The position numbers and the translations under genes are program-made. This document shows positions 42,444 through 50,785 of a stretch of 64,000 nucleotides of DNA, in pieces (the first letter of the stretch is position 1; every line of letters begins with the position of its first letter). The notes below the pieces were generated by a model. That model searched no databases. It was not told the origin of the DNA and saw nothing but the letters and a program-made list of their open reading frames with translations. This DNA is from Blautia hydrogenotrophica DSM 10507 (GTDB lineage Bacteria; Bacillota; Clostridia; Lachnospirales; Lachnospiraceae): positions 2,480,001-2,544,000 of the forward strand of contig NZ_CP136423.1 of assembly GCF_034356035.1 (NCBI RefSeq). Direction: 5' to 3'.

Positions 42444-42471
42444 AAACTTCAAGGTTAAAGGAGGAAATCTT

Positions 42472-43107
42472 ATGTCACATCGTATTACAAGCTGGGAGAG
42501 AGCCCAAGCGACTCTCATAAAAAAATTTAACAAAAGGGGAATGGACGCATACTACTGTGCCACTAAGGAAGAAGCCTGTCAAAAAATACTGGATTTAATG
42601 CCGGAAAATTCTTCCATAGCATGGGGCGGTTCCGAGTCCATGGTAGAAGCCGGCGTTATGGATGCCATCCGAAACAAAAATTATCAATTAATTGACCGTT
42701 CCCTCGCCAAAAATTTCCAAGAAACCCGTGAACTGTTCTCCCAAGCCGTGATGGCCGACTATTTTCTGATGAGTTCAAACGCTTTTACCATCGACGGGGA
42801 ATTGGTAAACATTGACGGCGCTGGCAATCGCGTAGCCTGTCTCGCGTTCGGCCCTGCCCACGTCATTGTCCTGGCCAGCATGAATAAAATGTGTGCAAAT
42901 GTGGAAGACGCAGTCCGCCGGGTCCGCACTTTGGCCACCCCGCCAAACGCTATCCGCGTAAACGTAAACACTCCATGCGCTAAGACCGGAGTCTGTGCTG
43001 ACTGCAATACCCCTGAAACCATCTGCTGCCAGATCGAAATCACGCGCAGATCTAGGATTCAGGGACGAATCATCGTGGTTCTCTGTGGCGAGGAGTTGGG
43101 ATTTTAA
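42472..43107 (+). CDS. LUD-domain (lactate-utilization type) protein
   Basis: A 211-residue LUD_dom protein of the stand-alone clostridial type. The domain runs through the whole length: SSIAWGGSESMVEAGVMDAIR, SSNAFTIDGELVNIDGAGNRVA and ACLAFGPAHVIVLASMNKM in pieces. The C-terminal Cys-rich loop PCAKTGVCADCNTPETICC could hold a metal cluster. LutA and LutB partners are absent, so lactate oxidation cannot be claimed. AAAGGAGGAAAT precedes the start. It stands alone on the plus strand behind the R3 element. Confidence 0.85.
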   Translation: MSHRITSWERAQATLIKKFNKRGMDAYYCATKEEACQKILDLMPENSSIAWGGSESMVEAGVMDAIRNKNYQLIDRSLAKNFQETRELFSQAVMADYFLMSSNAFTIDGELVNIDGAGNRVACLAFGPAHVIVLASMNKMCANVEDAVRRVRTLATPPNAIRVNVNTPCAKTGVCADCNTPETICCQIEITRRSRIQGRIIVVLCGEELGF

Positions 43108-43277
43108 ACAATTTTTTTTGCCGCCGCTGCGCGTTCAAAGTTCTTTTCGAAAAAGAATCCTGCCTTGCAGGATTCTCCGCCTACGGCGGGGCACAAAGCA
43201 CCATCTTCCATTCCGCCGCAGTGTGGTCCACACGGAGTGTTTTTTATTCGATAGGAACGCAGTTTCCTATCAAACAA
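43108..43277. other. Intergenic stretch rich in hairpins
   Basis: No gene. It holds several short perfect palindromes in a row: AATCCTGC/GCAGGATT, CCGCC/GGCGG, and ATAGGAA/TTCCTAT. The overall look is that of another interspersed element, but only one copy occurs in this window. Confidence 0.45.
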
Positions 43278-43312
43278 AAGCCGCTGTGAGAGAATTCTCT
43301 TCACAGCAGCTT
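43278..43312 (-). terminator. Terminator of the ABC exporter operon
   Basis: AAGCCGCTGTGA and TCACAGCAGCTT form a stem; TTTTG follows on the minus strand. Confidence 0.7.
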
Positions 43313-43318
43313 CGCCGT

Positions 43319-43681
43319 TTATTCTTCCGGTTCTGTGTCCTCATCCGTTTTCGTCTCTTCTAGCTTCTTTACCAGATTCGCCCGGTCACTGAGAGACATT
43401 CCTGTTTTTTTGGGGGTCAGCTTTAACTCTTTTTCCGCTTTCTCTTCCTCCTCTTTCATCTTCTCAGCTTCCTCCTGCAGTTCTTTGTTCACCCTCATCC
43501 AGCCTCGGACTCCCGTGACCAAAAACAAAGCACCAAAGATGACAAAAGCCACTGCCGCGACGATCATCAACACTGACACCTCTTCCCCGCTTCTAAAAGC
43601 TTTCAGCAAATCCCACACAATCCAAAAGAGATACAGACCGCACAATGAACGGATAATGTAGGAAAATCTTGGATTTTTCAT
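43319..43681 (-). CDS. Small two-helix membrane protein with acidic/basic tail
   Basis: A 120-residue protein with two hydrophobic helices (residues about 8-25 and 37-58), then a highly charged coiled-coil-like tail (NKELQEEAEKMKEEEEKAEKEL) and a Lys/Glu-rich end. The ATG at 43681 is taken because AAAGG lies upstream; a GTG 11 codons earlier directly abuts the exporter stop. No family is recognised. It follows the ABC exporter genes and may belong to their operon. Confidence 0.65.
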   Translation of the reverse strand: MKNPRFSYIIRSLCGLYLFWIVWDLLKAFRSGEEVSVLMIVAAVAFVIFGALFLVTGVRGWMRVNKELQEEAEKMKEEEEKAEKELKLTPKKTGMSLSDRANLVKKLEETKTDEDTEPEE

Positions 43682-43714
43682 TTGTCTCTGCCTTTCTTCA
43701 TTAATATTGGACAC

Positions 43715-45454
43715 CTAGGATGCCGCAAACTGACTCTCATATAACTTCGCGTAGAAGCCACTTTTCTCTAGCAGCTCCTGATGTCTTCCCTGTTCTATGA
43801 TATTACCATCTTTCATCACTAAAATCAAATCCGCTTCCTGGATTGTAGACAGCCGATGAGCCACGATAAAACTAGTCCTGCCTTCCATCAGCTTCGCAAA
43901 CGCTTTTTGAACCCTCACCTCCGTGCGGGTATCAATAGAAGAGGTCGCCTCGTCTAAGATCAGCATCGGCGGATGCATCAGCATCACTCTCGCAATACAC
44001 AGCAGCTGCTTCTGTCCTTGGGAAATGTTTCCTCCATCCTCCGCGATCACAGTGTCATATCCCTTTGGCAGTCGTTGGATAAAACTATGTGCGTGTGCCT
44101 GCTTCGCTGCCTGTATGATCTCCTCCATAGCGGCATCCGGATTTCCATAGGCGATGTTCTCTCGAATCGTTCCCGCCTTCAGCCAAGTATCTTGAAGAAC
44201 CATACCAAAATTTCTGCGCAGGCTATCCCTGGTCACTTCCCGCACAGGATACCCACTGATTCGAATCTGACCTTTGTCCACATCATAGAAGCGCATCAAG
44301 AGATTGATCATTGTGGTCTTTCCACAGCCGGTCGGCCCCACAATCGCAATTCTTTGACCTGGCTGAACCTGAATCGAGATATCCTGCAAAAGAGGCGTAT
44401 CCTTCCGATAGGAGAAAGAGACATTCTCCACCTCCAGACTTCCGTCCACCTTCTGAAGCACCACCGCATCTTTCTGGTCTGGTTCCTCTACAGGAGTCTC
44501 CATGAACTCAAAAATTCTCCGCGCACAGGCTATGGCATTCTCTAGCTCCGTCACTACACCGGAAATCTCATTAAATGGTTTCGTGTACTGATTCGCATAG
44601 TTGAGGAAACTGGTAAGCTGTCCTACCGTCATCCCCTGTTGAATCACTGTAAATGCCCCAAAGATGCCGACACCCGCGTACACCAGACCATTTACAAAGC
44701 GCGTACAAGGATTCGTGATGGATGAAAAAAACAAAGCCCGCACACCACAGATCTGAAGTTGCCCATTGATGGAGTCAAATCGTTCCATAGCGGTTCTCTC
44801 ATAGGAGAATGCCTGAACCACTTTCTGATTTCCCACTAACTCTTCCACAAGGGAAGTCATCTCTGCCCGCTTCTCCGATTGAAGACGGAACATCTGATAC
44901 GTTCGACTGGCAATAAAGCTGGCCACAAAAAGAGAAACCGGGGTCAACAAAACCACTAACAACGCAATTTTTACGTTTATGGAAAGCATAAATCCTATCG
45001 TACCTAAGATCGTCACAATGCCTGTAAAAAGTTGTGTAAATCCCATTAACAATCCGTCTGAAAACTGACTCACATCGTTTACGATTCTACTCAGAATATC
45101 TCCTGGTTGATTCTGGTCAATATAGCTAACCGGAACCTTCTGAAGATGCAAAAAAGCCTGAGCCCGCACATCCTGAACCACCCGGTAAGTCACCTGGTTT
45201 GTCAGAAGGTTCATCAGCCACTGCGCCACCGCAGTGACCGCGATTACCACACCTAGCTGAACCAAAATCCGGCTCAGTTTTAGGACGTAAATCTGCCCTG
45301 GTCCCACGATCTGGTCTACTGCTTTTCCGATGAGAATCGGTGCGTATAAGGTAGAGGCTACTGTTACGGCTGCCAGCAATAGCATCAATGCAACTAACCC
45401 GCCGTGAGGCCGAATAAACCGCAGTACTTTTTTGATTGTAGCTCTGTCTCTCAT
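43715..45454 (-). CDS. ABC exporter subunit (TMD-NBD), heterodimer partner 2
   Basis: A 579-residue half-transporter. Six membrane helices occupy residues about 15-310. The NBD has Walker A GPTGCGKTT, Walker B LILDEATSSID with the catalytic Glu, and H-loop VAHRLST. Its signature is NISQGQKQ instead of LSGGQ. It overlaps the preceding exporter gene by 4 bases. Drug or lipid/peptide export is typical of such pairs; the substrate is unknown. Confidence 0.92.
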   Translation of the reverse strand: MRDRATIKKVLRFIRPHGGLVALMLLLAAVTVASTLYAPILIGKAVDQIVGPGQIYVLKLSRILVQLGVVIAVTAVAQWLMNLLTNQVTYRVVQDVRAQAFLHLQKVPVSYIDQNQPGDILSRIVNDVSQFSDGLLMGFTQLFTGIVTILGTIGFMLSINVKIALLVVLLTPVSLFVASFIASRTYQMFRLQSEKRAEMTSLVEELVGNQKVVQAFSYERTAMERFDSINGQLQICGVRALFFSSITNPCTRFVNGLVYAGVGIFGAFTVIQQGMTVGQLTSFLNYANQYTKPFNEISGVVTELENAIACARRIFEFMETPVEEPDQKDAVVLQKVDGSLEVENVSFSYRKDTPLLQDISIQVQPGQRIAIVGPTGCGKTTMINLLMRFYDVDKGQIRISGYPVREVTRDSLRRNFGMVLQDTWLKAGTIRENIAYGNPDAAMEEIIQAAKQAHAHSFIQRLPKGYDTVIAEDGGNISQGQKQLLCIARVMLMHPPMLILDEATSSIDTRTEVRVQKAFAKLMEGRTSFIVAHRLSTIQEADLILVMKDGNIIEQGRHQELLEKSGFYAKLYESQFAAS

Positions 45455-47187
45455 ACTCTTCTCACCTCCTGCTCCGACAACTGTGACAGACAGATTTCCT
45501 CATACACAGGACAGTTCTCCAAAAGCTCCAAATGTGTTCCACTTCCCACCAGTCGCCCGTCATCTAACACCAGAATACGGTCAGCTTGCCTGATGGATGC
45601 CGCTCTTTGTGACACGAGAAAGACTGTCATCCCCTTCGTCTTTTCTTTTATCGCTTGGCGCAAAGCCGCGTCTGTGGCAAAATCTAACGCGGAGGCGCTG
45701 TCGTCCATAATCAATATCTCCGGCTGCCCCACCAGCGCCCTGGCGATGGTCAACCTTTGCCTCTGACCGCCTGAGAGATTAGCTCCTCCCTGGGAGATCT
45801 GGCTATCCAATCCTCCCGGCCTGTTCTCGACAAATTCTTTAGCCTGGGCAATTTTAAGTGCCTCCCAGATCTCCTCATCTGTGGCATCTGATTTTCCCCA
45901 CCGCATATTCTCACGTACGGTTCCCTTGAACAAAACCGCATGCTGCGGCACCATCCCTACTTTCTCACGAAGCTGCCAAAACGGATATCTATCCACCGGG
46001 ATTTTATCCACTAAAATCTCGCCTTTTTGGATATCGTAAAATCTAGGAATCAGGTGAATCAAAGTGGTCTTTCCGCTTCCCGTACCACCAATTATCCCGA
46101 TCGTCTCCCCTGACTTAGCTACAAATGAGATGTCCTCTAGTGCTGGAGCCCCTGCACCAGCGTAAGTGAAAGTCACTTTCTCGAAGACCACTCTGTTCTC
46201 ACTGGCTTTTGGATGCTGCTCCTGACTCTCTTTTTCAATCAGAGTCGTCTGCGTATCAAAAATCTCGTTGAGACGCGCCCCAGACGCCGTAGCTTTCGTG
46301 ACCGCCACAATCAAATTTGCCAAAGCCAAAAGCGCCACTAAAATCTGTGTCATATAATTCACCAAGGCCACGACCTCACCTTGGGTAATCCTGCCTGCAT
46401 CCACCTGCGCGCTGCCCGACCACAAGATCGCTACGATCGCCAGGTTCATAATCACATAGGTAGCCGGATTCAGCAGAGCTGAAATTTTCCCCGCCGCGAT
46501 CTGAATCTTCGTGTACAGATCATTGGTCTGCATGAAATCGGACGACTCTTCTTTCTGCCTGCAAAAAGCTCTCACAACCCTGGCTCCCACATGATTCTCT
46601 CGAGTGATCCGGGAAATCCTATCCAAATAGCTCTGGACCTTCTTATAGATCGGAAACGTCAGTCTCATAATCAAATAGATGACCAGAGAAATTAACGGCA
46701 CCGCGATCACAAAAATCAACGCAATCTTTACATCAATCGTAAAAGCCATAATCACGGCTCCTACGACAATAAACGGTGATCTCAGAAACAGCCGTAAAAC
46801 CAAATTCACCCCCGTCTGGGCCTGATTTACATCATTCGTAATTCTGGTAATCAAGGTAGGAGTTCCCAAAAGATCTAGTTCCCTATAAGAAAAAGTCTGA
46901 ATGTGTGAAAACAGACTGTGCCTCAAAGCGGTACTGAATCCCATAGCTGCTCGCGCTGAAAAGTACTGGGCAGTGACAGAACACAGCAGTCCCACCACTC
47001 CCAACAAAATCATCACTGCACACATTTTCCATATATAGCTCTCATCCTGGTTTCCAATTCCCACATCAATAATATTCGCCATGACCAGAGGCACCGCCAG
47101 CTCAAAACTAGCTTCCAGCATTTTAAACAAAGGGGCCAAAACAGCCTCCCGATAATAACCTTTCAAATAAATAAGCAATCTTCTCAT
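45451..47187 (-). CDS. ABC exporter subunit (TMD-NBD), heterodimer partner 1
   Basis: A 578-residue half-transporter with six membrane helices followed by an NBD. Walker A is GGTGSGKTT and the signature is canonical (NLSGGQRQR), but Walker B reads ILIMDDSASALD, with Asp in place of the catalytic Glu, and the H-loop position reads VSQRAAS without the usual His. This is the degenerate-site half of a heterodimeric exporter (TM287/288 or LmrCD type). The ATG at 47187 has GGGAG upstream; a TTG four codons earlier is less likely. Confidence 0.92.
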   Translation of the reverse strand: MRRLLIYLKGYYREAVLAPLFKMLEASFELAVPLVMANIIDVGIGNQDESYIWKMCAVMILLGVVGLLCSVTAQYFSARAAMGFSTALRHSLFSHIQTFSYRELDLLGTPTLITRITNDVNQAQTGVNLVLRLFLRSPFIVVGAVIMAFTIDVKIALIFVIAVPLISLVIYLIMRLTFPIYKKVQSYLDRISRITRENHVGARVVRAFCRQKEESSDFMQTNDLYTKIQIAAGKISALLNPATYVIMNLAIVAILWSGSAQVDAGRITQGEVVALVNYMTQILVALLALANLIVAVTKATASGARLNEIFDTQTTLIEKESQEQHPKASENRVVFEKVTFTYAGAGAPALEDISFVAKSGETIGIIGGTGSGKTTLIHLIPRFYDIQKGEILVDKIPVDRYPFWQLREKVGMVPQHAVLFKGTVRENMRWGKSDATDEEIWEALKIAQAKEFVENRPGGLDSQISQGGANLSGGQRQRLTIARALVGQPEILIMDDSASALDFATDAALRQAIKEKTKGMTVFLVSQRAASIRQADRILVLDDGRLVGSGTHLELLENCPVYEEICLSQLSEQEVRRV

Positions 47188-47313
47188 AGCTTCTCCCAAC
47201 TCTCAGTTAAATTTTCCATGCAGTCAGCTTCTGAGTTTTTTGTCATTTTATCCCAAATACTTAAACTCCGGGTATCATCATAACAAAATCTTTATGCAAA
47301 TTCAAGGGATAGG

Positions 47314-47363
47314 AAAAGAGCCATTGCTCCATAGATGCTGATTCATCTATTTTGCAATGGCTC
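47314..47363 (-). terminator. Terminator of the SleB-type hydrolase gene
   Basis: GAGCCATTGC (47318-47327) pairs with GCAATGGCTC (47354-47363), with an inner stem ATAGATG/CATCTAT; TTTT follows. Confidence 0.72.
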
Positions 47364-47367
47364 CTTC

Positions 47368-49356
47368 TTAATAAGCCCATTTGCGGAAGAAGGTATGATC
47401 TTTGTACTTAAACACACCACACTTACTCGGGTCCAATCCTAAACCGTTAAAAGCATCGTGTGTCATAAAATACACATAGTCAAAATCCTTATTTTTCAAG
47501 GAGCTCACCCCGGGAATAATTCTCTTGCTGGTCTTTCCGCTCTTATAATTCTCATAAATGACGGCCGCTTTCTTCGCTGCTTCCATGCTGTCATAGTTGT
47601 TGATTTTGTCGAGTGCACTTTTTTCGTTATCACGAATTCCCTCTAGTAAATCCGTTAAACGCCCATTGCTGACCACCTCAAATTGAGATTTGGCATAGAC
47701 TACCAGCCTCATCGTCGATGGGAAAGAATTGTTCATCATCCGATTATAGATTGTCATCGCAACCATAATCTGCCCTTCTAGTCCCTGGTCCCCTGCCTCC
47801 GTGTAAAGCAGCGCCGCCATAAATTCCTCCTCTGTCACCTGATCGGAACCACTTCCAATCTGCGGGTCTGTATAGTACTGGGATTCTACTCGGTACCTCA
47901 CCCCTGTCACAGGATCTGTAACATAGCCGTCATTATCTGGATTCTCACGATACACACCATTGGAATCAAAATAATAGCGTTTCCCATCTATTGTCTTATA
48001 GCCACCCTGAAAACGCATTCCTTTCGTACCAAAATCTCCGGTACGCTTAAAATAGTATTTGTTTCCTCCAATGGTCACCCATCCAGTAAACATCTTCCCA
48101 CGCACACCGTAGGTTCCGGTTGCCTTAAAATAAAAAGTGCGGGAACCAATTTTTTGCCAACCAGTCTGAAGTTTTCCCGAACTGCTGAAATAATAGACCT
48201 GTTTATCAATCTGATTCCAACCAGTTAGCCGCCGACCTTTGACTCCTTTTTCTCCGTACTTTTTCAGATAGTAGATCTCTCCGCCATATTTCAGCCAACC
48301 GGTAATCATTCGACCTAAGGTACCTGCATTTCCTGACATCTGAAAATAAAAATATTTTCCGCTGATCTTTTGCCAGCCAATCTGCATTACTCCAGAACTA
48401 TTAAAATAGAACGTACGAGAATTGATATTCTGAACGCCGGTGAACATACGGCCGCGAACTCCATAGGTTCCGCTTGCTTTAAAATAATAATTGTTGCTGC
48501 CGATCTTCTGCCAACCAGTCTGAAGCTTTCCTTCAGAGTTAAAATAATATGTATGTCCTGAAATTCTCTGTTTTCCAGTGAACATCTTTCCTTTGACGCC
48601 CTTTTCTCCAGTCTGCTTTAAATAGTAGATCTCTCCGCCATATTTCAACCAGCCGGTGAGCATCCGCCCCAAGGTACCTGCATTTCCTGACATCTGAAAG
48701 TAATATGATTTTCCGTCAATTTTCTGCCAGCCAGTCTGAAGTACCCCGGAACTATTAAAACAGAATGTACGAGAATTGATATTCTGAACGCCAGTGAACA
48801 TACGGCCGCGGAGTCCGTAGCCACCTGTCGCCTTAAAATAATACAGATTTCCCTCAATGTTTTGCCAGCCAGTCGCCAAATAACCTTCCTCATCAAAGTA
48901 ATACCGGTACTTCCCTATCTTTTGAAAATCTGATTTTGTGCGCTGTCCTCCTCCATTATCGTACCAGAACTTTCCATCTTCTTCTTTCCATTCCCCTTGT
49001 GTAGTGCTCAATGCCTCAGACGACTCAGGCGACTCTGTCGCTGCAGGCTCCTTCTCGGTGAAGCCTTCTTGCGCCGGTTCTTCAGTCTCCTCGGCCGGCT
49101 GAGAAAACTCCGGCTCCAGGTCCGGCTCTTGGGTCGGCTCTTGGGTCGGCTCCGGCTCCTGGGTCGGCTCCGGTTCCTGAGTCTCTTCCTGTCCAGTCTC
49201 TTCCTGTGTCTCTTCGAAGGATTCTTCTAAATCGAACTCTCCCTCCAAAGATTGAAAATCGCTTGTATCTTCTCCCGATGCCCAGACCACTGATGGCATC
49301 ACAAGGCTGACGGACAGAACAGCAGAGAGCAGACATAGTGTAATTCTGTTCTTCAT
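47368..49356 (-). CDS. Secreted SleB/CwlJ-type cell wall hydrolase with choline-binding-like repeats
   Basis: A 662-residue exported protein. A signal peptide ends near VVWASG (residue about 28). Residues 30-120 are acidic Pro/Glu-rich (TQEPEPTQEP). Residues about 125-490 hold roughly 14 aromatic repeats of the type TGWQKIDGKSYYF with intervening GRMFTG, like choline-binding/glucan-binding modules. Residues 515-640 form a Hydrolase_2 domain (EEEFMAALLYTEAGDQGLEGQIMVAMTIYNR in pieces), including the catalytic Glu region. The start at 49356 has GGAG upstream. It probably attaches to the wall polymer and cuts peptidoglycan. Confidence 0.9.
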   Translation of the reverse strand: MKNRITLCLLSAVLSVSLVMPSVVWASGEDTSDFQSLEGEFDLEESFEETQEETGQEETQEPEPTQEPEPTQEPTQEPDLEPEFSQPAEETEEPAQEGFTEKEPAATESPESSEALSTTQGEWKEEDGKFWYDNGGGQRTKSDFQKIGKYRYYFDEEGYLATGWQNIEGNLYYFKATGGYGLRGRMFTGVQNINSRTFCFNSSGVLQTGWQKIDGKSYYFQMSGNAGTLGRMLTGWLKYGGEIYYLKQTGEKGVKGKMFTGKQRISGHTYYFNSEGKLQTGWQKIGSNNYYFKASGTYGVRGRMFTGVQNINSRTFYFNSSGVMQIGWQKISGKYFYFQMSGNAGTLGRMITGWLKYGGEIYYLKKYGEKGVKGRRLTGWNQIDKQVYYFSSSGKLQTGWQKIGSRTFYFKATGTYGVRGKMFTGWVTIGGNKYYFKRTGDFGTKGMRFQGGYKTIDGKRYYFDSNGVYRENPDNDGYVTDPVTGVRYRVESQYYTDPQIGSGSDQVTEEEFMAALLYTEAGDQGLEGQIMVAMTIYNRMMNNSFPSTMRLVVYAKSQFEVVSNGRLTDLLEGIRDNEKSALDKINNYDSMEAAKKAAVIYENYKSGKTSKRIIPGVSSLKNKDFDYVYFMTHDAFNGLGLDPSKCGVFKYKDHTFFRKWAY
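48140..48850 (-). repeat. Tandem DNA repeat, about 354 bp period, inside the hydrolase gene
   Basis: Two long units encode the same order of modules; for example GGTACCTGCATTTCC occurs at 48319 and at 48673. Stretches of several dozen bases are nearly identical between the units, which implies recent duplication of 118 codons. Confidence 0.8.
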
Positions 49357-49398
49357 TGTACTCTCCATATTCTATTCTTTTTGTCTAGTAACACTTTC

Positions 49399-49427
49399 AT
49401 TATAACGTCTGACGCTCAAAAATGCAA
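49399..49427 (-). promoter_or_regulatory. Promoter of the SleB-type hydrolase gene
   Basis: TTGCAT (49422-49427), 17-bp spacer, TATAAT (49399-49404) on the minus strand. Confidence 0.62.
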
Positions 49428-49480
49428 TCATCGACCGGATATCGACCTTACAGTATAATCCCTCATGCCGCCTGTCAGCG

Positions 49481-49656
49481 GCGTCTCCAAAAAGTATAAG
49501 CTGCGAATTGCTCCGTGCATCGCACTCCGGCAATTCTGACAGGCATTCGCACTCCGGCGCATACACCTGCATGCTCATACCTGTTGCCCCGTCCAATGTC
49601 TGTTCGTCTCGCCAAGCAAGCTTACCAGGCGCTGTCCGGGAGCTTATACAGTAAAA
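49481..49656. repeat. Repeat family R1, copy b (long form)
   Basis: It shares with 2945-3019 the ends CTCCAAAAAGTATAAGCTGC and GAGCTTATACAGTAAAA, and the inner ATTG(C)CCGTGCAT block. The centre is about 100 bp longer and holds two copies of CGCACTCCGGC. Its end overlaps the last codons and stop of the lipoprotein stub at 49644-49772. Confidence 0.75.
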
Positions 49657-49772
49657 AGAGTCTCCACCATGACAAGTTCCCCTTTTGGTTGAGTCTCTTC
49701 TTGTTCTCCACACCCCGCCACCAAAGATAGGCAGGCCAAAATCAGAAAAAAGAATATCCACTTTTTACTCAA
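49644..49772 (-). CDS. Short lipoprotein, apparently truncated by repeat R1
   Basis: A 42-residue frame starting at TTG 49772, with AAGGAG 8 bases upstream. It encodes a textbook lipoprotein signal, KKWIFFFLILACLSLVAGC, with the lipobox LVAGC at residues 17-21, then GEQEETQPKGELVMVETLF. The last codons and TAA stop come from the R1 repeat end (TTTTACTGTATAAGCTC), suggesting that insertion cut off a longer lipoprotein. It lies 50 bases after the lipase gene on the same strand. Confidence 0.6.
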   Translation of the reverse strand: MSKKWIFFFLILACLSLVAGCGEQEETQPKGELVMVETLFTV

Positions 49773-49822
49773 TTTTTGTTCTCCTTACTCTTTTTTCTGA
49801 GTATCTGCCATTTTCACTGATT

Positions 49823-50785
49823 TTATTCTTGGCCGTCTCGTACAGGCCAAATCTCCTGCTCCTGTCTGCGGATATATACGGCGATATCTTTGTAAATTTC
49901 CTTTTTGCACGGTTCATTGAGTATTTCATGGCGCAGCCCCGGGTATAGCTTCCCTCTCACATTTTGGTAACCCTGAGAACGAAGCTGCCGAATCGCGGCT
50001 GCAAATTTCCGTGGATTCCCGATACAAGGGTCCTGTGCACCACCGAGAAACAAAATCGGCAGCCGCGGTTTTGTACACTGCCATCCGTGACCGCTGTAGG
50101 CCTCTTCCATTAGCTGAAACAGCGTACGATAGCCATCCACAGTAAACGTAAATCCGCATAGCCTGGAGTCTTCGTACTCTTTTACCACCAACTGATCTGT
50201 GCAAATCCAGGCATGCTTGCGCGTCTCTTTTGGAAATCTAGCCGCAAAGCTTCCGAAAGACAACGCCTCTAGCAACTTACTTCTATGCCGTTCTCCCTGA
50301 AGCTTACCTTGTACCACGGCAATCATTCTACCCAAAATTACCCCGGGATTCTTGCTTGGAGAACCGCATACAATCAGCATGTCGATCAAGGAATCGTATT
50401 TTTTTAGATAAGCCCTCACTGCCAAAGATCCCATGCTATGTCCAAACAAAATCACTGGAAGTCTAGGATAGCGCTCCCGTATCAACAAGGTAATCTGATG
50501 AATGTCTTCCACAAAAGCTCTGGCTTTTCCCCTATACATATATCCTAAATCTTCCACGTTTTTCACGCTTTTCCCATGCCCTCGGTTGTCATGAATCACG
50601 CAGATGTACCCATGCTTCGCCATGAATTTCATAAATGGCAGATACCTCTCCTTGTACTCACACATACCGTGTACCAACTGGATTACGCCATGTAACTCTT
50701 TTCCTTCTTTCGGCGTCACTGTCAGTAAAGACAGCTTTAGGCCATCATACTGAGACTTTATGTCTTCTAACTTCTGACTGCTCAA
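49823..50785 (-). CDS. Alpha/beta hydrolase, monoacylglycerol lipase/lysophospholipase type
   Basis: A 320-residue Hydrolase_4 protein. IQLVHGMCEYKERY carries the oxyanion segment, DNRGHGKS the usual loop, GHSMGS the nucleophile elbow, and the Asp (GGAQDPCIG) and His (PGLRHEILNE) complete the triad. No signal peptide is present, so it acts in the cytoplasm, probably on lysolipids or monoglycerides. Its start overlaps the EamA permease stop by 4 bases. Confidence 0.88.
   Translation of the reverse strand: MSSQKLEDIKSQYDGLKLSLLTVTPKEGKELHGVIQLVHGMCEYKERYLPFMKFMAKHGYICVIHDNRGHGKSVKNVEDLGYMYRGKARAFVEDIHQITLLIRERYPRLPVILFGHSMGSLAVRAYLKKYDSLIDMLIVCGSPSKNPGVILGRMIAVVQGKLQGERHRSKLLEALSFGSFAARFPKETRKHAWICTDQLVVKEYEDSRLCGFTFTVDGYRTLFQLMEEAYSGHGWQCTKPRLPILFLGGAQDPCIGNPRKFAAAIRQLRSQGYQNVRGKLYPGLRHEILNEPCKKEIYKDIAVYIRRQEQEIWPVRDGQE

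Noticed and set aside
43186..43270. Possible second T-box or riboswitch
   Set aside because: Hairpins are present but no conserved T-box or aptamer motif, and the following gene is on the other strand.
47900..48900. Regular repeats that could suggest a CRISPR array
   Set aside because: The repeats are in frame with an aromatic wall-binding module and differ in length and sequence; no uniform repeat-spacer pattern.
48997..49230. Plus-strand frame rich in Leu/Arg opposite the hydrolase gene
   Set aside because: It is the complement of the Pro/Glu linker codons; such mirrored low complexity is expected.
49372..49761. Open frame of 129 codons on the minus strand
   Set aside because: It is a shifted reading of the lipoprotein stub and R1 copy b; the lipoprotein frame has the ribosome site and signal peptide.
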